Below, in pieces: positions 43,533-54,530 of a stretch of DNA of 64,000 nucleotides. The number at the start of each line of letters is the position of its first letter. Position 1 is the stretch's first letter. The position numbers were made by a program, and so were the translations under genes. This DNA is from Polaromonas sp047303325 (GTDB taxonomy: Bacteria; Pseudomonadota; Gammaproteobacteria; Burkholderiales; Burkholderiaceae_C): assembly GCF_047303325.1 (NCBI RefSeq), contig NZ_JBKBEX010000017.1:1-64000 (forward strand), given 5' to 3'. The notes below the pieces were generated by a model. It made no database searches. It was not told where the DNA came from and worked only from the letters and a program-made list of their open reading frames with translations.

Positions 43533-44165
43533 ATGCCCATGAACACCCAAGCCGACCCCCACACCATCACCAGCCTGCCGCAACTCGAGGCGCTGTTCGG
43601 CGCCGTCGGCGAAGCCTCCTTCAAAAAAGAGGTGGACTATTTGCACCCGGCTTACCAGGCGCTGATCCAGGCCTCGCCTTTCGCGGTGCTCGCCACTTCG
43701 GGGCCTGGCGGGCTGGACGCCTCGCCGCGCGGAGACCCGCCGGGCTTTGTCGCCATCCAGGACGACAAGACCCTGCTGCTGCCCGAGCGCCGCGGCAACA
43801 ACCGCATCGACAGCCTGCGCAACCTGCTGGTCGACTCTCGGGTGGCCTTGCTGTTCCTGGTGCCCGGCGTCGGCGAGACGCTGCGCGTGAACGGCCGTGC
43901 CCGCATCACGGTCGCGCCCGAGATGCTGCAGCGCTTTGCCATGGAAGGCAAGCCGCCCCATTGCGTGCTGGTGATCAGCGTGGAATCGGTGTTCTTCCAG
44001 TGCGCGCGGGCCCTGCAGCGCTCAAAGCTCTGGCAGGCCGCGCCGCCAAGCCGGCCCGATGTGCCCACACCGGGCGCCATGCTGCAGGCGCTGACGGCCG
44101 CCGCCATAGACGGCGAAAAGTACGACCGCGAGCTGCCGGCGCGGCAACAGTCCACACTCTACTGA
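43533..44165 (+). CDS. Pyridoxamine 5'-phosphate oxidase-fold FMN-binding protein
   Basis: A 210-aa split-barrel flavin-binding protein. The core includes SPFAVLATSGPGGLDASPRG, DDKTLLLPERRGNNRIDSL and LFLVPGVGETLRVNGRA, the pattern of the MSMEG_1061-like PPOX group, followed by FFQCARALQRSKLW. The oxidoreductase substrate is unknown. The true PdxH is ruled out because the PLP-pathway C-terminus is lacking. Its TGA overlaps the ATG of the next gene by one base (TGATG), so the two are coupled. Confidence 0.85.
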   Translation: MPMNTQADPHTITSLPQLEALFGAVGEASFKKEVDYLHPAYQALIQASPFAVLATSGPGGLDASPRGDPPGFVAIQDDKTLLLPERRGNNRIDSLRNLLVDSRVALLFLVPGVGETLRVNGRARITVAPEMLQRFAMEGKPPHCVLVISVESVFFQCARALQRSKLWQAAPPSRPDVPTPGAMLQALTAAAIDGEKYDRELPARQQSTLY

Positions 44166-44812
44166 TGGCACACACCACCCCCGAATCCATGGACCTGCTG
44201 GCCCGCTCCTGGCGGCGCTGCACCAGCGCGCTCGTGCCGCGCACCATCACCGGCAGCGTGTTTGACCAGCTGCTGGCGCGCTATTCAGAGCCGCACCGCC
44301 GGTACCACACGCTGCAGCACCTCGCGGAATGCCTCGCGCATGTCGAGGCGGTCCGCCACCTGGCCGAACAACCGGGCGAAGTCGAGTTCGCGCTGTGGTT
44401 CCATGACGGTATTTACGACACGCAGCGCCATGACAACGAACGGCAAAGCGCCGACTGGGCACGCGCCGTGCTGCAGGGCCATGGCGCGGTGCCGGCCGCC
44501 GTGCAGCGGATCGACGAATTGATCATGGCCACCTGCCACAGCGCGCTGCCGGTAACGCCCGATGCGCAGCTGCTGGTGGATATCGACCTGTCCATCCTGG
44601 GCGCCTTGCCCCCGCGTTTTGCCGAATACGAAGAACAGATACGGCAGGAATACGCTTTTGTGCCCGAGGACCTCTTTCGCCAGAAACGCGGCGAAATTCT
44701 TCGCGCCTTCCTCGCCCGGCCAGTGATTTACAGCACGCCGCATTTCCAGGCCGCGCTGGAAGCACGCGCACGGGGCAACCTGCGCCTGGCCATCGCCGGT
44801 ATCACCGGCTAG
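44165..44812 (+). CDS. HD-like predicted metal-dependent phosphohydrolase
   Basis: A 215-aa helical protein. A YHTLQHLAECL segment and the metal-pair ALWFHDGIYD (His-Asp), followed by DELIMATCHS and LLVDIDLSILG, match the HD-domain-like family often annotated as predicted metal-dependent phosphohydrolases. Relatives are annotated across bacteria without a known substrate. Start 44165 is coupled to the PPOX gene; the upstream extension to 43961 is shadow sequence. It is convergent with the Crp/Fnr regulator. Confidence 0.82.
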   Translation: MAHTTPESMDLLARSWRRCTSALVPRTITGSVFDQLLARYSEPHRRYHTLQHLAECLAHVEAVRHLAEQPGEVEFALWFHDGIYDTQRHDNERQSADWARAVLQGHGAVPAAVQRIDELIMATCHSALPVTPDAQLLVDIDLSILGALPPRFAEYEEQIRQEYAFVPEDLFRQKRGEILRAFLARPVIYSTPHFQAALEARARGNLRLAIAGITG

Positions 44813-44827
44813 CTCACCGGCCAGGGC

Positions 44828-45580
44828 TTACCTGCCAGGGTTGGTGCGCGCGGCCAGGCCCTCGTCCTTGCCCGCGAACACGCTGGAGCGCAGCGCCTCC
44901 AGGTCCAGCACGCGCAGGCCACCGTATTCGATGCGGATAAAACCCTGGTCCTGCAGGGCGCTGAGCGCCTCGTTCACGCGCTGGCGCGACAGGCCCACCA
45001 GGTAGGCCATCTCCTGCTGCGTGATGCGCAGCATCTGGCCCACTCCCGGGTAGAGCACCGGATTGAACAGCGCGGCCAGGCTGCGCGCCACGCGGATGTC
45101 GGGATTGTTCATGCGGTCGATTTCGCGCGCGGCGATGAACTGGCCCAGGCGCTCGTTGAGCTGGTTCATCACAAAGCGGTTGAAACCAATGGAATGGTCC
45201 AGCAGCCAGTGGAAGGTGTCTATCGGCAAACCGGCCACCACACTTTTGCGCAGCGCCTGGATGTTGTAACGGTAGGGCTCGCGCTTGAGCGCCGTGCCTT
45301 CGCCAAACCAGCCGCCGGGCGGCAGACCGGCAAATGTCATGGTCATGCCCTGGGCGTTGTCGCTGCTCATCTTGAGCAGGCCTTCCACCACGCCGAACCA
45401 GTAGGTCACCGGCCTGCCGACACGGCAGACATAGTCGCCCGGCGCGGCGTCGCCGACCTGCAGCACCGCCACCGCGCGTGCGCGCTCATCCGGCAGCAGC
45501 AGGGGCAGCCAGGGAATGCCGCGCAGCTCGTCCGGCGTGGGCGCCCTGCGGCGCAGGTGAAGGGGTGACTCGGTGGCCAT
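44828..45580 (-). CDS. Crp/Fnr family transcriptional regulator
   Basis: A 250-aa regulator. A cyclic-nucleotide-binding-like domain (about residues 25-140) includes LQVGDAAPGDYVCRVGRPV and PPGGWFGEGTALKREPYRYN. The C-terminal HTH includes ITQQEMAYLVGLSRQRVNEALSALQ. No Fnr-type cysteine cluster is present at the N-terminus, so oxygen sensing through an iron-sulfur centre is unlikely. It is divergent from the binding-protein gene at 45759, its probable target. Start 45580 (MATESP) is preferred over TTG 45595. Confidence 0.9.
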   Translation of the reverse strand: MATESPLHLRRRAPTPDELRGIPWLPLLLPDERARAVAVLQVGDAAPGDYVCRVGRPVTYWFGVVEGLLKMSSDNAQGMTMTFAGLPPGGWFGEGTALKREPYRYNIQALRKSVVAGLPIDTFHWLLDHSIGFNRFVMNQLNERLGQFIAAREIDRMNNPDIRVARSLAALFNPVLYPGVGQMLRITQQEMAYLVGLSRQRVNEALSALQDQGFIRIEYGGLRVLDLEALRSSVFAGKDEGLAARTNPGR

Positions 45581-45758
45581 GCTCGCAATGTTCAAGCAAG
45601 AAAGAGGGTGGGTAGATCAGGGAAAGCCCGGGCGGGCGCAACCCTTGGATTGTCGTTGGGCAGACAGTTGGCCGCGCCTCCAAAGCATAGCATCGGCCTC
45701 GCGTAGACAGGCCGCCAAGAGCCCACCGCAATCCCATCACGACCAGGAGACACCCGCC

Positions 45759-46943
45759 ATGACAAGCCTTTTCACCGCCTCGAAAGCCGGCTTACCGCCG
45801 CCCGCTGATCACCTGACACGCCGCCGCATGCTGGGCGCGCTCGCGGCCATTCCCGCCGCCCTCTACGGTCCCGCGCGCGCGCAAGACAGCAGCCCGGTCC
45901 GCATCGCGCAATCCATCGCGCTGAGCGGCCCGCTGGGCGAGCTGGGCCAGGCCATGCACCAGAGCGCCAAGGCCTGCTTTGCCGGCATCAACGCCAGGGG
46001 CGGCGTGAACGGCCGGCCCATAGAGCTCACGGCGGCCGACGACGGCTACGACGTCAAGCGCGCGCTGGGCAACGTCAAGGGCTTTATCGACGACAAAAGC
46101 ACATTCGCGCTCTTCAACTGCATGGGCACGCCCATGATCGAGGCCATGCTGCCGCAGGTGATCGACTCGGGCATGCCGTTTTTCGCGCCGTTTTCGGGCG
46201 CGCTGTCGGCACGGCCGGCCAACGCGCGCAATGTCTTTAACATACGCGCCAGCTACGCCGACGAGGCCGAGCAGCTGGTGCAGCACCTGGCCACCATCGG
46301 CATACGGCGCATCGCCATCGTCTACCAGAACAACTCCTTCGGCAAGGAAGTCTTCGACGCCACCCAGCGCTCCATGGCCAAGCACAAGCTGGAGGCGACC
46401 GCGACGGTCACCGTGGAAAACAACGCCTCGGACGCCGGCCCCGCGGCCGAAAAAATCGCGGCCTCCAACCCCGAAGCCGTGCTGGTGGGCCTGGCCGGCA
46501 AGCCGACCATCGATTTCGTGAAAGCCATACGCGCGCAGCGCAAGGGGCTGTCGCTGTATGCGCTGTCCATCATGGGCGCGGCCGCCACGCTCAAGGCCAT
46601 GGGCGAGGACGCCACCGGCATCGCGGTCTCGCAGGTGGTGCCGCTGCCGGGCAACACCGTGGTGCCCATGGTGCGTGAATTCCAGCAGGCCTGGAAGGCC
46701 GCCGGCGTGGCGCTGGAGCCTTCGCACCTGGCGCTGGAGGGCTATATCAATGCCCGCGTGTTCGCCGAGGCGCTGCGCCGCGCCGGCAAAAACCCGACGC
46801 GCGCCGCCTTCATCGACAGCACCTGGAATTTGAAGCGCTACGACCTGGGCGGCTTTGAAGTGAGCTTCAGCGATTCGGCCCGCAACGCCTCGCGCTTCGT
46901 GGAACTGACCATGGTTTCGCGCGACGGGCGCTTTATCCGATAA
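45759..46943 (+). CDS. Periplasmic binding protein, branched-chain amino acid ABC type
   Basis: A 394-aa LivJ/LivK-like type I periplasmic binding protein. The N-terminus has a Tat-like leader (LTRRRMLGALAAIPAAL, then GPARAQ). Mature conserved segments are VRIAQSIALSGPLGELGQ, GINARGGVNGRPIELTAADD and RRIAIVYQNNSFGKEVFD. An orphan in the sense that permease and ATPase genes follow only after an acyl-CoA ligase gene; it may supply an alternative ligand to that transporter. CCAGGAGA precedes the ATG. Regulation by the divergent Crp/Fnr protein is likely. Confidence 0.9.
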   Translation: MTSLFTASKAGLPPPADHLTRRRMLGALAAIPAALYGPARAQDSSPVRIAQSIALSGPLGELGQAMHQSAKACFAGINARGGVNGRPIELTAADDGYDVKRALGNVKGFIDDKSTFALFNCMGTPMIEAMLPQVIDSGMPFFAPFSGALSARPANARNVFNIRASYADEAEQLVQHLATIGIRRIAIVYQNNSFGKEVFDATQRSMAKHKLEATATVTVENNASDAGPAAEKIAASNPEAVLVGLAGKPTIDFVKAIRAQRKGLSLYALSIMGAAATLKAMGEDATGIAVSQVVPLPGNTVVPMVREFQQAWKAAGVALEPSHLALEGYINARVFAEALRRAGKNPTRAAFIDSTWNLKRYDLGGFEVSFSDSARNASRFVELTMVSRDGRFIR

Positions 46944-46968
46944 ACCGGCCGGACCCCGGGGACACCCC

Positions 46969-47029
46969 AGTAGGACTTACCCGGAAATTGTCGTCGCAAT
47001 GACACCATAGCGTCAAAGCCGGTCCTACT
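46969..47029. promoter_or_regulatory. Inverted repeat upstream of the ligase-ABC operon
   Basis: AGTAGGAC (46969-46976) and GTCCTACT (47022-47029) are perfect 8-bp inverted arms separated by 45 bp, ending 58 bp before the ligase ATG. The spacing suits two regulator half-sites or DNA looping better than an RNA hairpin. No regulator can be assigned from sequence. Confidence 0.4.
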
Positions 47030-47087
47030 ATTCGCCCCATACCAGCGGTTTTCCTGAAAAACCGCGCACAACGGAGACAAGAAGCGA

Positions 47088-49030
<1,943 letters not shown>

Positions 49031-49034
<4 letters not shown>

Positions 49035-49813
49035 GCAAGAAAATCGGCGACGTCATCCTGGACGTCAAAAATATCTCCCTCAGCTTCGGCGGCGTGAAGG
49101 CGCTGTCGGACATCTCCTTCAATGTGAAGGAGCATGAAATACGCGCCATCATCGGCCCCAACGGCGCCGGCAAAAGCTCCATGCTCAACTGCATCAACGG
49201 CGTGTATGCGCCGCAGCAGGGCTCCATCACCTTTCGCGGCCAGACCTTCAAGCACATGAACAGCCACCAGGTGGCCGTGATGGGCGTGGCGCGCACCTTC
49301 CAGAACCTGGCGCTGTTCAAGGGCATGAGCGTGCTCGACAACATCATGTCGGGCCGCAACCTCAAGATCAAAAGCAACCTGCTGCTGCAGGCCCTGCGCA
49401 TAGGCCCGGCCGAAAAAGAAGAAATCATGCACCGCGAGGCGGTCGAAAAAATCATCGACTTCCTGGAAATCCAGGCCTACCGCAAGACGCCCGTAGGGCA
49501 GCTGCCCTACGGCCTGCAAAAACGCGTGGACCTGGGCCGCGCCCTGGCCATGGAGCCGCAGGTGCTGCTGCTCGACGAACCCATGGCCGGCATGAACGTC
49601 GAGGAAAAACAGGACATGTGCCGATTTGTGCTCGACGTCAACGACGAGTTCGGCACCACCGTGGTCCTGATCGAGCACGACATGGGCGTGGTCATGGACA
49701 TCTCCGACCGCGTGGTCGTGCTCGACTACGGCAAAAAAATCGGCGACGGCACCCCTGACGAAGTCCGCAACAACGAAGACGTGATCCGGGCCTACCTCGG
49801 AACCAGCCACTGA
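49031..49813 (+). CDS. livG: Branched-chain-type ABC transporter ATPase (LivG-like)
   Basis: A 260-aa cytoplasmic ATPase of the HAAT family. Walker A is IGPNGAGKSSMLNCINGVY. The signature region is TPVGQLPYGLQKRVDLGRAL, a degenerate LSxGQ typical of LivG. Walker B is QVLLLDEPMAGMN and the H-loop is VVLIEHDMGVVM. It is coupled to the ligase by ATGA. The C-terminal GDGTPDEVRNNEDVIRAYLG is the usual LivG tail. Partner ATPase LivF is at 53574. Confidence 0.95.
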
Positions 49814-49848
49814 CATGTACAACAAAACTCAGACCACTTTAGATCGCC

Positions 49849-49957
49849 CCGTCTTTTCCAGCGGCCGCAGCGGAACTGGCTTTGCCAGGCCGCAAGCGGC
49901 GTCCCCCGGAGGGGGAGAGGCCGCTACGCGAAGCGAGTCGGCAACAGGGGGGAACCC
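49849..49957 (-). repeat. Dispersed palindromic intergenic repeat, copy A (inverted)
   Basis: In the livG-livH gap, the minus strand reads CTCCCCCTCCGGGGGACGC, then a TTGCGGCCTGGCAAAGCCAG segment. This aligns with copy B at 54387 (CCCCCCGAGGGGGCGC, then TGCGGCCCGGCAAAGCCGG) in opposite orientation. It contains nested hairpins such as TGGCTTTGCCA and CCCCCGGAGGGGG. Such elements are common between genes in Comamonadaceae as I recall; they may affect mRNA stability or termination within operons. Confidence 0.65.
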
Positions 49958-49960
49958 AAA

Positions 49961-50893
49961 ATGCTAGGTTCGTTCCTGGAAACCATCATCGGCGGCCTGA
50001 TGTCGGGCATGCTGTACTCGCTGGTCGCGCTGGGCTTTGTGCTGATCTACAAGGCCTCGGGCGTCTTTAACTTCGCACAGGGCGCCATGGTGCTGTTCGC
50101 GGCGCTGGCCATGGCGCGCTTTTCCGAATGGATTCCGCAGTGGACCGGCCTGGACAGCAAGTTCATCAACAACGCGCTGGCCTTCGCGGCCGCGCTGGCC
50201 ATCATGGTGGTGATCGCCTGGCTGATCGAAAAACTGGTGCTCGGCAAACTCGTGAACCAGGAAGGCGTCGCGCTGCTGATGGCGACCCTGGGCATCTCGT
50301 ATTTCCTGGACGGCTTCGGCCAGACCATCTTCGGCTCCAGCATCTACAAGATCGACGTGGGCATGCCCAAGGACCCGATCTTCCTGCTCGAAAGCGTGTT
50401 CCAGGGCGGCCTGCTGGTGAACCAGGAAGACCTGGTCGCCGCGCTGATCGCCACCGCCCTGGTGGCGGCGCTGGCCGCCTTCTTCCAGTACACCGGCACC
50501 GGCCGCGCGCTGCGCGCCGTGGCCGACGACCACCAGGCCGCGCAATCCATAGGCATACCGCTGAACCGCATCTGGGTCATCGTCTGGAGCGTCGCGGGTT
50601 TTGTGGCCCTGGTGTCCGGCGTGATCTGGGGCAGCAAGCTGGGCGTGCAGTTTTCGCTGTCGGTGCTGGCGCTCAAGGCCCTGCCGCTGGTGATCCTGGG
50701 CGGCCTGACCTCGGTGCCCGGCGCGATTGTGGGCGGCCTGATCCTGGGCGTGGGCGAAAAACTCGCCGAAGTGTTTATCGGACCCTACGTCGGTGGCGGT
50801 ATCGAGATCTGGTTTGCCTATGTCCTCGCGCTGTGTGTCCTTCTGGTCAGGCCACAAGGATTGTTTGGCGAGAAGATCATTGACCGTATTTAA
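49961..50893 (+). CDS. livH: Branched-chain-type ABC permease (LivH-like)
   Basis: A 310-aa inner-membrane permease with about eight helices. Conserved family segments: GLMSGMLYSLVALGFVLIYK and GVFNFAQGAMVLFAALAM near the N-terminus, RALRAVADDHQAAQSIGIPL as the ATPase-coupling loop, and LPLVILGGLTSVPGAIVGG. GGGGGGAA precedes the ATG. It forms the channel with LivM, whose gene follows 25 bp later. Confidence 0.95.
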   Translation: MLGSFLETIIGGLMSGMLYSLVALGFVLIYKASGVFNFAQGAMVLFAALAMARFSEWIPQWTGLDSKFINNALAFAAALAIMVVIAWLIEKLVLGKLVNQEGVALLMATLGISYFLDGFGQTIFGSSIYKIDVGMPKDPIFLLESVFQGGLLVNQEDLVAALIATALVAALAAFFQYTGTGRALRAVADDHQAAQSIGIPLNRIWVIVWSVAGFVALVSGVIWGSKLGVQFSLSVLALKALPLVILGGLTSVPGAIVGGLILGVGEKLAEVFIGPYVGGGIEIWFAYVLALCVLLVRPQGLFGEKIIDRI

Positions 50894-50918
50894 AGCCGCT
50901 ACTACCTAAAGAAAAACC

Positions 50919-51995
50919 ATGTTCTACAGAGAAAACGGCCAGTTCAAAACCAGCTACCGGTCCGACCAGCAGATTTTCCCCATCCTGCAGGACCGCATCG
51001 CCATAGGCCTGCTGCTGGCCTTTGCCTTTGTCGCCGTGCCCCTGCTGGCCAGCGACTATTTGTTCCGCGCCATCCTGATTCCTTTCCTGGTCTTTTCGCT
51101 GGCGGCGGTCGGGGTCAACATCCTGGTCGGCTACTGCGGGCAGATCTCGCTGGGCTCGGGCGCCTTTATGGCGGTGGGCGCTTACGGCGCCTACAACTTC
51201 TTTGTACGCATCCCCGGCATGCCGCTGATTCCGGCGCTGATTCTGGGCGGCCTGTGCGCCATGCTGTTCGGCATCCTGTTCGGGCTGCCCAGCCTGCGCG
51301 TCAAGGGCCTGTACCTGGCGGTGACCACGCTGGCCGCGCAGTTCTTCAGCGACTGGATGTTCCTGCGCATCAAGTGGTTCACCATGGACACGCCCTCGGG
51401 TTCGGTGTCGGTGTCCAACCTGCAGGTCTTCGGCCTGCCGATTGAAAGCGCCGTCAGCAAATACCTGTTCTGCCTGGCCATCGTGGTGGTGATCACCCTG
51501 CTGGCCAAAAACCTGGTGCGCAGCGCCATAGGCCGCGAGTGGATGGCGATTCGCGACATGGACGTGGCCGCCGCGGTCATCGGCATACGCCCCATGTACG
51601 CCAAGCTCAGCGCCTTCGCGATCAGCTCTTTCATCATCGGCATCGCCGGCGGACTCTGGGCTTTTATCTACCTGGGCGCCTGGGAGCCCGCCGCCTTCTC
51701 GGTGGACTATTCCTTCCGCCTGCTGTTCATGGTGATCATCGGCGGCATGGGCGCCATCATGGGCAGCTTCTTCGGCGCCGCCTTTATCGTGGTGCTGCCG
51801 ATTGTGCTGAGCCAACTGCTGCCGGTGCTGGCCGGCTGGCTGGGCATCTCGATTTCCACCGCGGGTGTCTCGCACGCGGAACTGATGATTTTCGGCGGGC
51901 TGATTGTGTGGTTTTTGATTGTCGAGCCGCACGGGCTGGCCAAGCTGTGGGCCGTGGGCAAGCAGAAATTGCGGCTATGGCCATTTCCTCATTAA
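50919..51995 (+). CDS. livM: Branched-chain-type ABC permease (LivM-like)
   Basis: A 358-aa inner-membrane permease with about nine helices. Recognisable segments: AAVGVNILVGYCGQISLGSG, FGLPSLRVKGLYLAVTTLAA, REWMAIRDMDVAAAVIGIRP (coupling loop) and LLFMVIIGGMGAIMGSFFGA. The N-terminal hydrophilic stretch FYRENGQFKTSYRSDQQ is longer than in E. coli LivM and typical of the aromatic/acid-uptake subfamily. It pairs with LivH. Confidence 0.95.
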   Translation: MFYRENGQFKTSYRSDQQIFPILQDRIAIGLLLAFAFVAVPLLASDYLFRAILIPFLVFSLAAVGVNILVGYCGQISLGSGAFMAVGAYGAYNFFVRIPGMPLIPALILGGLCAMLFGILFGLPSLRVKGLYLAVTTLAAQFFSDWMFLRIKWFTMDTPSGSVSVSNLQVFGLPIESAVSKYLFCLAIVVVITLLAKNLVRSAIGREWMAIRDMDVAAAVIGIRPMYAKLSAFAISSFIIGIAGGLWAFIYLGAWEPAAFSVDYSFRLLFMVIIGGMGAIMGSFFGAAFIVVLPIVLSQLLPVLAGWLGISISTAGVSHAELMIFGGLIVWFLIVEPHGLAKLWAVGKQKLRLWPFPH

Positions 51996-52121
51996 GGCCT
52001 TCCGGTGCGCCGGCCCTAGGGTTAAGGATTACTCGAAATCACCAATGCGCAATGGATGGTTAGGTCGTTTACTGAGGTGCCCCTTTTTTCACGGTGTTTA
52101 TAAATTTTCCAGGAGACAACA

Positions 52122-53456
52122 ATGAAGATTCGTAATGTGATGTTGGCGGTGGCAATCCTCGCCACCGGCGCTTCGTCCCTTGTGACGACCAGCGCATTCG
52201 CCCAGGCCAAGGAGCAGTTCTTTCCGGTGCTGTCCTACCGCACCGGGCCTTACGCGCCCAACGGCGTGCCCTGGGCCAACGGCTATGTGGACTACCTCAA
52301 GCTGGTCAACGCGCGCGGCGGCATCAACGGCGTGAAGATCTCGTTCGAGGAATGCGAAACCGGCTACGACACCGCGCGCAGCGTGGAATGCTATGAGCGC
52401 CTGAAGGGCAAGAACGGCGGCGCCACCCTGGTGCAGCCGCTGTCCACCGGCGCCACCTTCGCCATCACCGAAAAAGCCCCGATCGACAAGATCCCGGTGG
52501 TGACCGTGGGCTACGGCCGCAGCGAAAGCGCGGACGGCTCCATCTTCAAGTGGAACTTCCCGATCGCCGGCACCTACTGGGTCGCCGCCGACGCCATCCT
52601 CCAGGCCATCGCCAAGAAGGAAGGCGGCTTCGACAAGCTCAAGGGCAAGCGCATCGCGCTGGTCTACCACGACTCCCCCTTCGGCAAGGAGCCGATTCCG
52701 CTGATGCAGGAGCGCGCCGCCATGCACGGCTTCACGCTGCAGCTGCTGCCCGTGACCGCGCCCGGCGTGGAGCAGAAAGCCACCTGGCTGCAGATCCGCC
52801 AGTCGCGCCCCGACTACGTGGCGCTGTGGGGCTGGGGCATCATGAACACCACGGCCATCAAGGAAGCGCAAGCCACCGGCTACCCGCGCGAGAAGATGTA
52901 CGGCGTGTGGTGGGCCGGCGCCGAGCCTGATGTGAAAGACGTGGCCGAAGGCGCCAAGGGCTACAACGCCGTGACCATGCAGCACGGCGCAGAGCCCAAC
53001 TCCAAGCTGGCCAAGGACATGCTGACCCTGGTGCACGGCAAGGGCCAGGGCACGGGCCCGAAAGAAGAAGTCGGCCAGGTGCTCTACATGCGCGGTGCCA
53101 TGAGCGCCATGCTGGGCGTGGAAGGCCTGCGCGCCGCGCAGGAGCGCTTCGGCAAGGGAAAAATCATGACGGGTGAACAGGTCCGCTGGGGCCTGGAAAA
53201 CCTGAACCTGACCCAGGCCAAGCTGGACGCGCTGGGTTTTGCCGGCGTGATGCGGCCCATCAGCACCTCCTGCACCGACCACATGGGCTCGGCCTGGGCG
53301 CGCATCCACACCTGGGACGGCAAGGAGTGGAAGTTCACCTCCGACTGGCTGCAGGCCGACGAACAGGTGATCAAGCCCCTGGTCAAGGCCACGGCCGCCA
53401 AGTACGCGACCGAGAAAAAACTGACGGCGCGCACACCGGCCGATTGCCAATCCTGA
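52122..53456 (+). CDS. Periplasmic substrate-binding protein of the ABC operon
   Basis: A 444-aa type I periplasmic binding protein with signal peptide (MLAVAILATGASSLVTTSAFAQA). It is longer than LivK (about 370) and belongs to the larger HAAT-type receptors often linked to aromatic or acyl acid uptake. Conserved segments: GYVDYLKLVNARGGINGVKI, then YDTARSVECYERLKGK and RIALVYHDSPFGKEPIPLM. Two Cys near LARTPADCQS and ISTSCTDH suggest a disulfide. AGGAGAC precedes the ATG, as befits a highly translated receptor. Confidence 0.93.
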   Translation: MKIRNVMLAVAILATGASSLVTTSAFAQAKEQFFPVLSYRTGPYAPNGVPWANGYVDYLKLVNARGGINGVKISFEECETGYDTARSVECYERLKGKNGGATLVQPLSTGATFAITEKAPIDKIPVVTVGYGRSESADGSIFKWNFPIAGTYWVAADAILQAIAKKEGGFDKLKGKRIALVYHDSPFGKEPIPLMQERAAMHGFTLQLLPVTAPGVEQKATWLQIRQSRPDYVALWGWGIMNTTAIKEAQATGYPREKMYGVWWAGAEPDVKDVAEGAKGYNAVTMQHGAEPNSKLAKDMLTLVHGKGQGTGPKEEVGQVLYMRGAMSAMLGVEGLRAAQERFGKGKIMTGEQVRWGLENLNLTQAKLDALGFAGVMRPISTSCTDHMGSAWARIHTWDGKEWKFTSDWLQADEQVIKPLVKATAAKYATEKKLTARTPADCQS

Positions 53457-53472
53457 TAGTGGCTTGACCACC

Positions 53473-53548
53473 CCTCCCGCCGCGGCGGGAGGCGGCGGCT
53501 CCCCGGAGCCGTCAATTGAAAGGGCCGGTGGCACGGCTTTTTCAATTG
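53473..53548 (+). repeat. Three consecutive hairpins between receptor and livF
   Basis: The perfect 20-bp palindrome CCTCCCGCCGCGGCGGGAGG (53473-53492) is followed by CGGCTCC-CC-GGAGCCG (53496-53511) and then CAATTGAAA...TTTCAATTG (53513-53521 and 53540-53548). They occupy the 117-bp gap after the receptor gene. A 3' stabiliser or partial terminator that raises receptor mRNA over livF is inferred. Confidence 0.65.
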
Positions 53549-53573
53549 GCTTCACCGACACGGACACACAACA

Positions 53574-54386
53574 ATGAGTGACTCACCCGACATCGTTCTC
53601 AACGTCAACGGCATCGAGGTTATCTACAACCACGTGATCCTGGTGCTCAAGGGCGTCTCGCTGCAGGTCCCGCAGGGCCGCATCGTGGCCATCCTGGGCG
53701 GCAACGGCGCGGGCAAGACCACCACGCTGCGCGCGATCTCCAACCTGCTCAAGGGCGAGCGCGGCGAGGTCACCAAAGGCTCCATCGAGCTGCGCGGCGA
53801 GCGCATCGAAAACCTCTCGCCGGCCGACCTGGTCAAGCGCGGCGTGGTGCAGGTCATGGAAGGGCGGCACTGCTTTGCCCACCTGACCATCGAAGAAAAC
53901 CTGCTGACCGGCGCCTACACGCGCGCCGGCAAGGCCGAAGTCGCGGCCAATCTCGAGAAGGTCTACAACTACTTTCCGCGCCTCAAAACCCGGCGCACCT
54001 CGCAGGCGGCCTACACGTCAGGCGGCGAGCAGCAGATGTGCGCCATAGGCCGCGCGCTGATGGCCACCCCCTCCATGGTGCTGCTGGACGAGCCCTCCAT
54101 GGGCCTGGCGCCGCAAATCGTCGAGGAGGTCTTCAACATCGTGCAGGACCTGAACCAGAAAGAGAAGGTCACCTTTTTGCTGGCCGAGCAGAACACCAAC
54201 ATGGCGCTCAAGTACGCCGACTACGGCTACATCATGGAAAGCGGCCGCGTGGTGATGGACGGCGCGGCCGCCGACCTGGCCAACAACGAGGACGTGAAAG
54301 AGTTCTACCTCGGTGTGGGCGGCGGCGAACGCAAGAGCTTCAAGGATGTGAAAAGTTATAAACGCCGCAAACGCTGGCTTGCATAG
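53574..54386 (+). CDS. livF: Branched-chain-type ABC transporter ATPase (LivF-like)
   Basis: A 270-aa cytoplasmic ATPase. Walker A is ILGGNGAGKTTTLRAISNLL, the signature is AYTSGGEQQMCAIGRALMA, Walker B is SMVLLDEPSMGLAPQIVEE and the H-loop is FLLAEQNTNMALKYAD. A His-rich lid is absent. It has about 30 extra C-terminal residues (GVGGGERKSFKDVKSYKRRK) compared with E. coli LivF, a basic tail found in the acid-uptake subfamily. It is the last transporter gene; the PaaK-like ligase follows. Confidence 0.95.
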   Translation: MSDSPDIVLNVNGIEVIYNHVILVLKGVSLQVPQGRIVAILGGNGAGKTTTLRAISNLLKGERGEVTKGSIELRGERIENLSPADLVKRGVVQVMEGRHCFAHLTIEENLLTGAYTRAGKAEVAANLEKVYNYFPRLKTRRTSQAAYTSGGEQQMCAIGRALMATPSMVLLDEPSMGLAPQIVEEVFNIVQDLNQKEKVTFLLAEQNTNMALKYADYGYIMESGRVVMDGAAADLANNEDVKEFYLGVGGGERKSFKDVKSYKRRKRWLA

Positions 54387-54479
54387 GGCCCCCACGCTCC
54401 GCCGCTGCGCGGGTCGCTGCCCCCCGAGGGGGCGCTGCGCCTGCGGCCCGGCAAAGCCGGTTCCGCGGCCCCTGCTGGC
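54387..54479 (+). repeat. Dispersed palindromic intergenic repeat, copy B
   Basis: Between livF and the ligase: a CTGCCCCCCGAGGGGGCGCTG hairpin core and the segment CGGCCCGGCAAAGCCGG, then CGGCCCCTGCTGGCTTGAAG. It shares the GGGGGCGCTGCGCCTGCGG block and the CCCCTGCTGGC tail with copy C at 55785, and matches copy A in reverse. Confidence 0.7.
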
Positions 54480-54530
54480 TTGAAGTCTTTGCAGCGCACT
54501 GAGGTATTGACAGGATTTGGACGATATCGA

